Made by a program: the position numbers and the translations under genes | Shown here: positions 51,001 to 59,978 of the stretch, one piece after another | How the letters are laid out: every line of letters starts with the position of its first letter | Position numbering within the stretch: the first letter of the stretch is position 1 | Notes under the pieces: model-generated | What the model was told of the DNA's origin: nothing | What the model saw: only the letters and a program-made list of their open reading frames with translations | The model's database searches: none | From: Marisa cornuarietis | Lineage: Eukaryota; Mollusca; Gastropoda; Architaenioglossa; Ampullariidae | Assembly (NCBI GenBank): GCA_004794655.1 | Contig: SMMW01000634.1 | Coordinates: forward strand, 2,886,501 to 2,950,500 | DNA: 64,000 nucleotides | Direction: 5' to 3'

Positions 51001-54000
51001 TCAAACAACCGAGATGCATAAATGGGTACACAGGTATATGTGACAATACTCCCAACAACATGTAATAACATGCCTGGTCAGCTAACATAAGGACGGTCTT
51101 CATGGTGAATTTGCGACCACAAAAGTTGAACAGGTCCTCTGTGCTTGGTCCAAGCAAATCCATTACCAGAACATTGTAGTCCTTTTCCTGTCCATACCAC
51201 CTAATGCACAGACATATCGATTGTTTAATGTAATATGAGTCCAAGATGCATGTACATTGACTCTCACCCTTTCTATAATAATAATAATAATAATAAAAGT
51301 GAAGATTTTTATAGCGCATATTCACACTCATAGAGAGCATGCTCTTAGCGCTTAAAACGAGGAAGAGACGTGGACTAAGTAGACACAGAACAAAGGGGAC
51401 AAAAGAAAACGACAGTACTGACGAAACAGAAAACAAAAGGCATCAAGTAACAGGAACAGAGAAATATAGTGATTCTGCGAGAAAGATGGGTAAAGTAGCA
51501 AGAGGGAAGGGGGAGGGTAAGAAGGACTAGCATTGTGTGGACTGACATAGTCATCCAGGGACCACACAACACCACTAATAAACACCAACGCACCATGCAA
51601 AATGAAAAAAGTGCTATAATTACTGAATTAATATATAAAACAGCAGCATGCACAAGATTAATTCCATACAAAATTCACAAACACTGTGTTATCTAGATGG
51701 TCGCCACTGTTTGCTTTTTAATTCAACAAGTAGCTATAAATAGACAAATATACACTGTAGTGTTCATGCACCTGGCAAATTTTCTTGCCCACCAAGCTCT
51801 CAAGCACACGTTTATCCAGGTCAACAGATACAACACTTGACAGCTGTAATGAACTAATGGTAATGAGATCACTGATGTGCAGAGAAACATGACACCTGTT
51901 CATACTACACTCGTACAGTTCTAATGGTGAATGCATGTGCCAGAAGACTCTGCTACCTCTATTCTGGTAGCATCATTTAATACAGAGTAAAGTGAAATAA
52001 TTTCTTGCAGCAGTAATTGATGTTTCCTACCTTCCCAGATTTTTACTTCAAGTGCTTAGTAAGTTAATAAGCTTCAATGCAACCTAAAGCTGAGAAGGAT
52101 GTAACTAAGACACTAGTCCAAAACTATAAGTATACACACACAATCCATACCTGCAGTGTGGAATGCCACTACCTCCCTGAAGGATCTTGTACAGTTTGCT
52201 TTCATAAAGAAGCTGTGGATGTCTGGCCTTCTGTGATTCAAGTTTGACAGCAACCTCCTTTAAAATTTAAAAAAGACAGCAATTTTAAAGGCCCCAAGAC
52301 TGCACACACTTAAAAAACACACTATTCAATAAAATCTTTAGATATAGGGCATGACTAGTCTGCACCGATGTCAACCAAGAGTGGACCTATTCAAGTTCAT
52401 ATAAAATGCTTTTAAAAGATTTACACATTGTTGAGCACTATAAACTATAAATAACTATGTCCTCATTTTTAAACCTTTCTTCAACTACTCAGAACCATCT
52501 ACTTATGTTATCTACAAGGTATCATACACTCAATATATAAAATGCTTCTACCCTGTGGTACAGAACTAATCTTTCACACACAAAGAAATACAAAATAACT
52601 GCTCACTGGCTAACTTAGTAAATGGGCTGCAGTTACGGGTCCAGTTCAAGAACTGAAGTTGGGATGGGAGAAATCAGAAATGTATATACAGACACCTATA
52701 GTGTCATGCTGATTTCAAGGGTCTGTTCCCATTCTAACACACATTTAAGTACACAGAGGTATCTTGACACTTAAACTGCTCTGTGCTTGGCCATTTCAGT
52801 CCCTGACAAATATTTTTGAGAGAATTCTGTTTCTGTGTTTGACTCCTTGGTTGCCACTTGACCACTGTGCTAAAACCTGCATAAGGTGCCATATTTACCT
52901 TGGTGCTTTGTTTACAGTCTTGTGTTTTTTAGGTATTTATTTTTATATAGGCCTATATATGCACATATACACAAACAATATGGTCATTATAGCACTGAAG
53001 AAACTAGTTGGTACTGTGAAAGAAAGAAGTGTACTAAATTGTAAATTTATGATTTTAGTTTTAAATTTTTACCAATGTAATGATTAAATTTTACTTTTCA
53101 ATGAAACATACTTGAAAAAAACCCCATGTTTATAAAAATATTCTGTACTTAAAAATACTATGAATAATACAAGGTCGTTAGCTTTTGGTGGGTGCTGGAA
53201 CCAATTAAATACCTTTATATTATTTCTTAAGGGTAAAATGTACTTGGCACTCCAGCTACTTCCAGAACGGATTGTGGTCGTTGACTGAGGTACCACTGTA
53301 TCTCAGTTTTCCTTACAAAAAAGCAAATTCTGTGCAGAATACAAATAAACATTCTAGGATGGGACAGAAGTTCAGAATTATAATGAAGATTGATAGTAAA
53401 ACAGGTAGCTAGTTATGCTATCAAGTAAATGTTTTCATTAATTTAATAAATATACATATTTCAAATACCCAACAACTCACTCCCCAAAATAACTGCAAAC
53501 GCTGAAAAACATAAGCTGAACTAAGTATGGCTCTAAAATATACGGACAACAGGGTAAGCCAAGTAATGCAATAGAAATTTGTCCTATCAAATTGTGAATT
53601 ATATGTTAAATGCTTATTATAGCAATATGTGGGGAAACATACTCTGGCATATTAATAACTATGTTTTTGAAAATGAAAAGTAAATATTGAAAACTTTGAC
53701 TGTTGTTGCAGGAAAGAAGTGACTCACAATGCTGCAGGCTTATCAGGGCACCAAGTTTATGTTTTTAAAGCCTTTGTGTCACACATTACCAGTTTCCCTT
53801 CTAACAATATAACTTATCAGGATGCAGCATCCATATGTTTGGGGAAGAAGTGTTGTCAGCATATACTTGTCAAACAAGAAAAATGTAGGACTAGGAATCA
53901 GCCCATATGCCCATCCTTTAATTGGGAGCGAGCAATAAAGACAAGTAAAAAAGATTATGATCTTCACAGATGATCAGATTGTGTTCACATCCTCAAGAAC

Positions 54001-55212
54001 AGCTATTGCCATTAACAGCATAATTCTGAGCCAGGTTAACCAACACTCTCACTACAAACAAATGTAATAATCCAGTTGAAAATAACATATCACAGGTACA
54101 CCTGACTTAACTAAGAAGATGAGATGGTATTACAATGAGTCAGTATACCCACACTGTCAATCATACTCTCACAAAACAGAAACCCTGCATACTGCACTAT
54201 ACCAGTTGCTACTGGATCGAGTAGTATCAGGTCTTCACAAAAAAACCCCACAAATATAAATCCAATGCATGATGATATAAAGAACATAAAAAGTGTTCAA
54301 AACACTGTACTACTTAATATTTTAGGCATTTTGTTTACCAAACAAGTAGCAACACAAAGATTCCTATTTCCCCCCCGAAACTAGCAAAATTATGGTTGAT
54401 CACATTGTGATCACATTTAGTGAATAGGCATATTACACTATTAGCTGACATCCTTTTATTATAAATAAATCATCAGATTACCTTCAAAATTTCATTGATA
54501 TATAGAATTTGCAATATGACTTTGGCCCCCAAATTTGAAAAACCTAACTTAAAAATCCTTATTATAGATCAGGCAATGAAAGCCAATGTAGCAACAGCAG
54601 CTTTGTATAACAGCTGGTTTTCTTGATAACTTTAAAAGTATGCACGCCCTTCGCAGATAATCAGATCTGGTGCACATTTACGTGTTCCAAATTAGCAGCA
54701 ATTCATTGTGAAAAATAAAATTTGCGTTTATAAAGAACTCTGGATGTGTGCGTGTGTGTGTGTGTGTGTGAGTGAAAAAGAGATGATTAAGCGATCACGA
54801 TAAAAAAAGAGTTGTCAAGCTCACCCAGTTAGTATGTATGCTGGACTTCAAATTCATTCCATTAGCAACTGCTGTGTAAGTGTAATCTAAAAATGCCAAT
54901 AAGAATTTTTAAAACCTATTCAGTCAATCTCGCAGTTGTGTTGGTACTACATGTATTATCAGATGATGGATTGATCGAGGTGCGTGTGTTTTTGTGGGCA
55001 CACTGTCAGGTGATTTTTTGGCGACTTCTTAACATTTTCATCGAAAAAACTACAGGCACTGAGATAGGATAGCATTTTCTTACCTCTCCATTGGTGATGT
55101 TTATACCCAAATAGATGTCGCCAAACGAGCCACTTCCTATCTTTCGCACAAGGCGGTACTTTCCATTGACGAGGAACTCAGTGGCTATGCTCGATGTGCC
55201 AGCCATTTTCAA
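48000..55212 (-). CDS. CSNK1A1: Casein kinase I alpha, complete gene (8 coding exons)
   Basis: A Ser/Thr kinase of the CK1 family, known for priming beta-catenin degradation in Wnt signalling and acting in Hedgehog and circadian control, in cytoplasm and nucleus. Exons on the minus strand: 55212-55084, 52257-52151, 51200-51074, 50697-50599, 50101-49883, 49598-49524, 49376-49169 and 48007-48000; all join in phase to about 323 residues. The Gly loop IGSGSFG is at 25-31, the ATP lysine in VAVK is K48, the catalytic loop HRDIKPDN has D138, the metal-binding box is DYG at 159-161 (DFG in most kinases), and the CK1-specific [11 protein letters not shown] and [12 protein letters not shown] follow. 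The tail is short and Ser/Pro/Thr-rich. Closeness to human CK1 alpha across the kinase core makes the assignment firm. The first Met could be at 55212 or 55206. Introns hold an L2 tail and microsatellites. Confidence 0.96.
48008..49168 (-). other. CK1 alpha intron 7
   Basis: AT-rich intron with no recognised repeat or exon. Confidence 0.6.
49169..49376 (-). CDS. CSNK1A1: CK1 alpha exon 7
   Basis: Sixty-nine codons plus one base, [15 protein letters not shown] to SSSTLPTP, completing the kinase domain and starting the tail. The donor is CAG|GTATAT. Read-through without splicing would stop two codons later (GI), so either use gives a short tail. Confidence 0.95.
49524..49598 (-). CDS. CSNK1A1: CK1 alpha exon 6
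   Basis: Twenty-five codons, [15 protein letters not shown] to DALCK, containing the basic CK1 region linked to nuclear localisation in this family. The acceptor is GTGTAG; the donor is AAG|GTAAAT. Confidence 0.96.
49883..50101 (-). CDS. CSNK1A1: CK1 alpha exon 5, activation segment
   Basis: Seventy-three codons from [15 protein letters not shown] to SLPWQGLK. It carries the DYG variant of the metal-binding motif and ILYRE where other CK1 alpha proteins have IPYRE, then the CK1 signature [15 protein letters not shown]. The acceptor is GTCTACAG; the donor is AAG|GTAGGA. Confidence 0.96.
50102..50598 (-). other. CK1 alpha intron 4
   Basis: AT-rich intron; nothing further is recognised. Confidence 0.7.
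50599..50697 (-). CDS. CSNK1A1: CK1 alpha exon 4, catalytic loop
   Basis: Thirty-three codons, [13 protein letters not shown] to GRHCNK, with the catalytic HRDIKPDN. The acceptor is GTTTAG; the donor is AAA|GTAAGG. Just upstream of the acceptor the intron holds a GT repeat, which serves as the pyrimidine-purine tract. Confidence 0.96.
50835..50895. mobile_element. Retroelement tail-like sequence
   Basis: AATTTATATAGTACC followed by AAAGGGCTTTATACAGG has the layout of the TATAGCGC-type tails elsewhere in the window but is more diverged. It lies in CK1 alpha intron 3. Confidence 0.35.
51074..51200 (-). CDS. CSNK1A1: CK1 alpha exon 3, GC donor
   Basis: It encodes [19 protein letters not shown] to MLADQ. 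The acceptor is GCATTAG|G. The 3' border is fixed by the reading frame and by the next exon starting MINRIEYVH; the donor there is CAG|GCATGT, a GC rather than GT site. Confidence 0.93.
51276..51545 (-). mobile_element. L2-type LINE 3' end, recent short copy
   Basis: From the TAA trinucleotide run at 51276-51295 to about 51545 this matches the 3' end of the element at 22632-22884, with about seven differences by eye. Only the last 250 bases were inserted, so it is an extreme 5' truncation. It lies in intron 2 of casein kinase I alpha, in the same orientation as the gene. Confidence 0.92.
52151..52257 (-). CDS. CSNK1A1: CK1 alpha exon 2
   Basis: It starts GAGGTTGCTGTC after acceptor TTTTAAAG and encodes [20 protein letters not shown] onward to GIPHC, including the ATP-anchoring lysine. 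The donor is CAG|GTATGG. It ends two bases into a codon. Confidence 0.96.
52258..55083 (-). other. CK1 alpha intron 1
   Basis: The longest intron (2.8 kb), AT-rich. It contains a TG run at 54747-54770 and no other recognised feature. The extra exon known from some vertebrate isoforms was not seen. Confidence 0.7.
55084..55212 (-). CDS. CSNK1A1: CK1 alpha exon 1
   Basis: It encodes the N-terminus and the Gly loop, residues 1-43, ending GINITNGE. The donor is GAG|GTAAGA. Two in-frame start codons lie two residues apart (MKMAG); family N-termini do not decide between them. Confidence 0.95.
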
Positions 55213-55330
55213 ATAAATCCAAGCTGGGTCTTAAATTCTACAGTAATGTATTGATGATGCTGACGAGCAGTATCATCCCTTATACCTGGCTCTCTTCAAT
55301 TTATTTTGATTACACTTGCAGTTTATTTGA
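55213..55330 (-). promoter_or_regulatory. CK1 alpha 5' UTR and probable promoter
   Basis: Sequence directly upstream of the first codon, with no intron acceptor obvious near the ATG. No TATA box or GC island stands out, so the start site is not determined. Confidence 0.35.
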
Positions 55331-56283
55331 CGTCTGCCACAAATACAACAAAGACTAAAGGAGTTATGGGATGGGGTCAAGGCAATTACAAAAAAATGGA
55401 TTGGCTGCCTGAGAAAGTGATGGCTTAGATAAAGAAAACAAAGCAAATGGGTATCTCGTTAAAATAAAATGTTGAAATAAATGCTTTTTACAACACCACT
55501 TTGCAATTATTTTATGGAGACAATCTTAGTTTGAAGGCTTTGAAGACAGGACATAAACAGTGCAAATATATAGACTTTACAAAAGTCATCTTTTTAATGT
55601 TCCTGGTAACCCTTGGGAACAGAGGGGTAGGGTTCAATGGCAACGTAGTTACCTCTCCCAACCCCCGCACAAAACAAAACAAAACAAAAAAAAACAAAAA
55701 AACACCACACATTTAATTCTTTTTTTTTGTCATGGTGTCTCATATGTTTGCCGACGCTTATGTTTCTTGTGCGGTTTGTTTGTAGTCTTTGGAGTGTAGC
55801 TTACTGAGCTCGCATCTAGACGGGAAAATGCTTTACTTTAGGGAAGGGGGTTATTGTATAAAGTGCAAACACAACATTTTTTTTAAATTATCAAAATACT
55901 TAGCCGATGGAAAATAAATTCAGCGTAGCGAAAGTAAATAGGTATGATTTATCACAAAAACAAAATGATAGTAAAAAGGGTCACTTGCATTGTCGAATGA
56001 CCAATCCTTACACCTCTAAATGTGTGTGTGTGTGTGTGTGCATTCTGCTTTTTCATTGCACATATTCCTTTCAATACCCTGAAATTCATGAAGACCTTTC
56101 GATTTATTTTGAGTTCGAATTGTCATTGATGGGTTCGCCATTGGTACACACCTGTCTGACATATTGCAATGCTTCATAACTGCCATCCATAGTACAGTCT
56201 GCTGATAGATTTTTAGGATGAAACTTTTACTTGTTAGTATGAACTACACACTTAAACTCATGTACATACATGGATTTTACTGT

Positions 56284-56326
<43 letters not shown>

Positions 56327-56619
56327 AGCCGAGAGAAAGAGACTGGGATGTATCAACATTTTTATATACAGTAGAACAATTATACCTATAGTTATCAGGC
56401 CATTTGTAGTTTCATAATATATACAACACTATATATATCCAGGATAAAAAATGTATGAAAATTAATACTAACACAAAAATTAAGAATACAGAGAAACAAA
56501 ACATAATAAAATTATGTAAATTTTGACCTAGTTAAATTAAAATGTAAACTAGCTTCCACATGCCTAATGAAAAGACCTATAGTTTATTGTTCTGTATCAA
56601 GTTTCTACTGAACACATAC
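55331..56619. other. Intergenic, two microsatellites
   Basis: It contains a TG run at 56022-56042, a CA run at 56283-56321 and an A-rich AAAAC tract at 55672-55705. No exon is seen. Confidence 0.45.
56283..56321. repeat. (CA)n microsatellite
   Basis: An uninterrupted run of about 19 CA units. Confidence 0.95.
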
Positions 56620-56623
56620 TTAA

Positions 56624-56863
56624 TCCTCTTGGTTCAAGATAAAAATATAACATTACAATGACTGGCTTATAACTGAAGATTGCGAAGACGACAATGGGTG
56701 ACGTTTGTTTTTTATTATTGTTGCTCTGAGATGAACATTAGACCAAGAAACCTATACATTTTTGGAAAAGAGAAAATTTGAACTTTGCAATAAAAAGTAA
56801 TGAAAATCGCCTTGCCCGTGCTACCTGGCAAAGCCACGATCGTGGCTTGTTGAACCAAGAGGG
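56624..56863. mobile_element. piggyBac-type MITE, well-preserved copy
   Basis: The 240-bp element is flanked by TTAA at 56620-56623 and 56864-56867. Its ends, TCCTCTTGGTTCAA and TTGAACCAAGAGGG, are inverted copies with one mismatch at the outer base. TTAA duplication and CCCT-type ends define piggyBac elements. Near the right end lies the perfect 16-bp palindrome AGCCACGATCGTGGCT (56832-56847). It has no coding capacity. A second copy lies at 12151-12397 in the opposite orientation. Confidence 0.9.
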
Positions 56864-57124
56864 TTAAAGACATGCTTAACCTGATCATTGACAGAAAATT
56901 AGAGTAGCACTTTTAATCCTTCAAGGAAGACCAAGGTGCATGACTAGCACACACATACCAAGCTGTGTACTTAAACACTAATACCAGTACCTGAAGAAGT
57001 TGTTAAATAAGGCATATTGGGAAAAACGCTTGTTACAAAGAAGCAAAGTAATGCCAGAAAGACATTACTTTAGTTGAAGAAATCTAAGAAAAGCACAAAA
57101 TAATCAAGTACATAAACTGCTGTA

Positions 57125-57278
57125 CAGTGGCGTAGGAACCGGGGTAGAGAGGGCACCAGGGGGGGCAGCCACCCCCTCCCCCCCAAAAAAAAGATGCTGG
57201 GAAGGCAAGAATGTGAACGTCGTTCATTGTCAGCATGGAGCTGGCCCCCTCAAAGCCGAGCATCTTCCTATGCCACTG
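57125..57278. mobile_element. hAT-like MITE, CAGTGGCGTAGGAA ends
   Basis: The 154-bp element starts CAGTGGCGTAGGAACC and ends TTCCTATGCCACTG, a 14-bp inverted pair with one mismatch. CAGTGGCGTA ends are common in hAT-derived MITEs. The flanking 8-mers (CTGCTGTA and CTACACAA) match only partly, so the duplication is decayed or the class differs. Confidence 0.7.
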
Positions 57279-58800
57279 CTACACAATTCAGGAAGCAACA
57301 AATACTCAAGAAAACAACTCAAGACAGCACTGTTCAGAGCAATTACAGTCCCTTCACAGCAGGAGAAAGAAAACCTTTCATCTACCATCAACTGAGCTGT
57401 GAGTAACTGTCATTCATACACATCAACAAGTGCGTCCAAATACAAATAAGATATATGCATTGTTTCATACAAACAGTAGTAACAACCCATTCCAAACCCC
57501 CCAACTCAGCCTAAAATAAATGTATAAAATGTATGTGCATGATGAATGTCACATTCAGTCTTGCTCAATACAGTGCAGTTACTCATAAGTGTAGATGAAT
57601 CGTGATATCAGTTATTCCAATTAATTTTGGAATCCCTAAACAATGCCCCCTTTTTGTCTCTTCTAAAATTTTCATGCTAATGTCAAGCTTTTAGCGTGAA
57701 TTTCTGCTTCAGACAAATGAATTTCTCAAATCCAAACAATCTTTTTAAAATGAAGACAATAAGACCTGTGTCATATTTGAACCAATGAGAAACAGAGACT
57801 TGCATAAATTTACACTGTAAAGCGAATTGAATATAATGTGGCAATAACTTTTTCTCTTCCAGACTCTTAAGATGTATAGTGGCTACATTGTCATGGTTCT
57901 TTACACAAAAAGATAGGTTAAGATCAGCAGAATTCCATTATTCTTTAGATGTTCACATAAACATGCTTCAAAGCTCTAAGCAAAATAAAAACAAACTCCA
58001 AAACCCCTACTGTGATCATGCACAAAAAGTAACATGGGGCATACCGAGATGCTATGCTCTACAAGAAATTAAATACTTAGATGTTTGATTTAAACACCAT
58101 ACATCAGAAAAAAGTATTTCAGTTTACTTGTAACAACAAAGGGCACTTGCATACTCACAGAGACATCTGACTACTTATATTACATACATAAGTAATATAA
58201 AAGAGCAGCTTGAAACATGTTTAAAGTTAGATTACACACAAGTAACCATGCAGTCTAGATAAACATGGGCAAGATCATTGTCAAGTGTAATTTCATGGCT
58301 GCAGGCAAAAGTGTACATATCAAGTCACCTCTTCCAGAATGGCTACTCTTTACTGTGTCTACATTAACAACACTTTAACCTGCACCTTCATAACACAAAC
58401 TGCTTAGTATGTCTACATTAAAGCCCCCACCTTACTTCACCCCACCCCACCAAACCAGCCTACTGGTGGCAAGTCACTCAAAGCAAATGTATTTTCATTC
58501 ATTCATCAAAGATGACTTATCATTTGCAAAATAAGAAAACAGATTCCATGTCCAAGAAACAAATTTAATGCTTAGTTTCAGATAGGGGTAGAGATCAAGG
58601 GTTCCAAATTATTTTTTAAAAATGTATTGGAAGAGGACACAACAGATGTTTTAGTACTTTATGTACTTAATAATTTGATTTTTTACAGAACAAAAGAAAT
58701 TTAGATGTAAATCTGAATTGTATTAAACATGTAATCTATTATTTTATGAAGGCATTTCCAGTATTAACGTATTGAAGTAAGCAAGAGTGAATGTATGGGT
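57279..58800 (-). other. Intergenic or SEC23IP-like 3' UTR
   Basis: AT-rich DNA downstream of the stop at 59546. No exon or repeat is recognised; the transcript end is not determined. Confidence 0.4.
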
Positions 58801-58829
58801 GCACAGTGAGAATAATAATTGTACTATAA

Positions 58830-59066
58830 TCCAAAAAAAGAAGATGGAGATGGCCAGGGTGTGTGTGTGCAGAATAAAACCAGAGGCACCACCCAAAGTA
58901 GGCCTTCATTGGGCTGCTCATGGCAAAAAGAAATGTGGTCATCCAAAAGTAACACGATGGAGATCAGTAGAGAAAGACCTAAGTGACCAGAAACTAACCT
59001 GGAACAACATTGCTAAACTTGCTGCTGACAGACAAAAATGGGGGTCTCTAGCGAATGCCTAATGGT
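58830..59066 (+). pseudogene. C-terminal end of a LINE ORF2, second family
   Basis: The plus-strand frame reads PPKVGLHWAAHGKKKCGHPK, then RWRSVEKDLSDQKLTWNNI and KLAADRQKWGSLANA before a TAA. This GKRKxGRPKxTWRRxVExDL...W...LAxDRxxWRxLVxA pattern is the C-terminus of many invertebrate LINE ORF2 proteins, of a different family from the fragment at 3748. It is a 3' fragment only and lies antisense to the neighbouring genes. A TGGTACCACCTAGGTAC palindrome-like end follows. Confidence 0.7.
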
Positions 59067-59545
59067 ACCACCTAGGTACAAAGAGGACTAATTAAGTAAT
59101 GGTACCAATACACTGAGCAAAAAATTATCTATCTTTACCAGCTTAGAAAGGTTGTCCACAGCCAGAGCAATCAAGATGACACAATCAGTCAACAGGTATG
59201 GTGGACTACTTTATGCACTTAATAACAAGACACTATTCTCAAGAGCACCCTACTGCAAACATGAATAACTCGCATATCCATGGTCCCGTGATCAAAGCCT
59301 CAGGGAAACCAGGCAGACTAGCTAGTAGTTACTGGCTTTACATTAAAATTTTTATAAAACAGTAACAGCAGCAAGCAAACTTATTCTCTGAGCCATGCAA
59401 CCCCCTCAATGAAAAGAGGGCCAAAGAATTGTCTCACACATGCTTTTTCTCATTGACAGCCCTCAATCACACTTCCTTCATTCTCTCATAAGCTACCACT
59501 CTTGATATCTTTTTGGAAACTAGTGATCAGGTAAGTAACCCATGC
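59067..59545 (-). other. Probable SEC23IP-like 3' UTR
   Basis: Sequence directly after the stop codon at 59546 on the minus strand. No other feature is recognised. Confidence 0.45.
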
Positions 59546-59978
59546 TCATTTCAGGACAGATGTGGGTACAAACCCAGACACAGGTGGAGGTCCGACTACT
59601 CCCTCTTGACTAGGCAGCACCACGGGAGGGCCCTGAATGGGAGTGCTGGCCCTTGAGTTTCCTTGTGACGGCATGCCTGTGACTGGCAGCCCAAAAGGGG
59701 AGGCTGCAGGGATGGGTGTTCGATGCATATGAGATTGGTGCATTGGTGGAGGAGGATGGGCAGATGGTGTTGCAGGTCTCATGTGCTGCGGAAAGGATCC
59801 TGTAGGAGATGGGGTGAAGGCATGAGCATGACCTGGCTGGAATGGACCTCCTGGTCTGGGTGGTGGAAGAGGTGATGCTGCTTTGTTTCCACTGCTTTCA
59901 GGTCCTGGCATGATAGGTGTGATGCCGAGAGGTGCATAAATTTCTTTCAGAACCAGCAGTGCCGTGTCTTCAGATGTC
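59546..59978 (-). CDS. SEC23IP: SEC23IP-like last exon with Pro-rich tail
   Basis: The acceptor CCATACAG joins G to the previous TG, giving W, then [20 protein letters not shown], the usual family C-terminus. Mammalian SEC23IP and DDHD2 stop within about ten residues of this point. Here the frame continues for roughly 120 more residues, rich in Pro, His, Ser and Gly ([22 protein letters not shown]), and stops at 59546. The tail has no predicted fold. Confidence 0.9.

Noticed and set aside
51718..51936. Extra casein kinase exon in intron 2
   Set aside because: The open frame has no kinase similarity, and the flanking exons join in phase without it.
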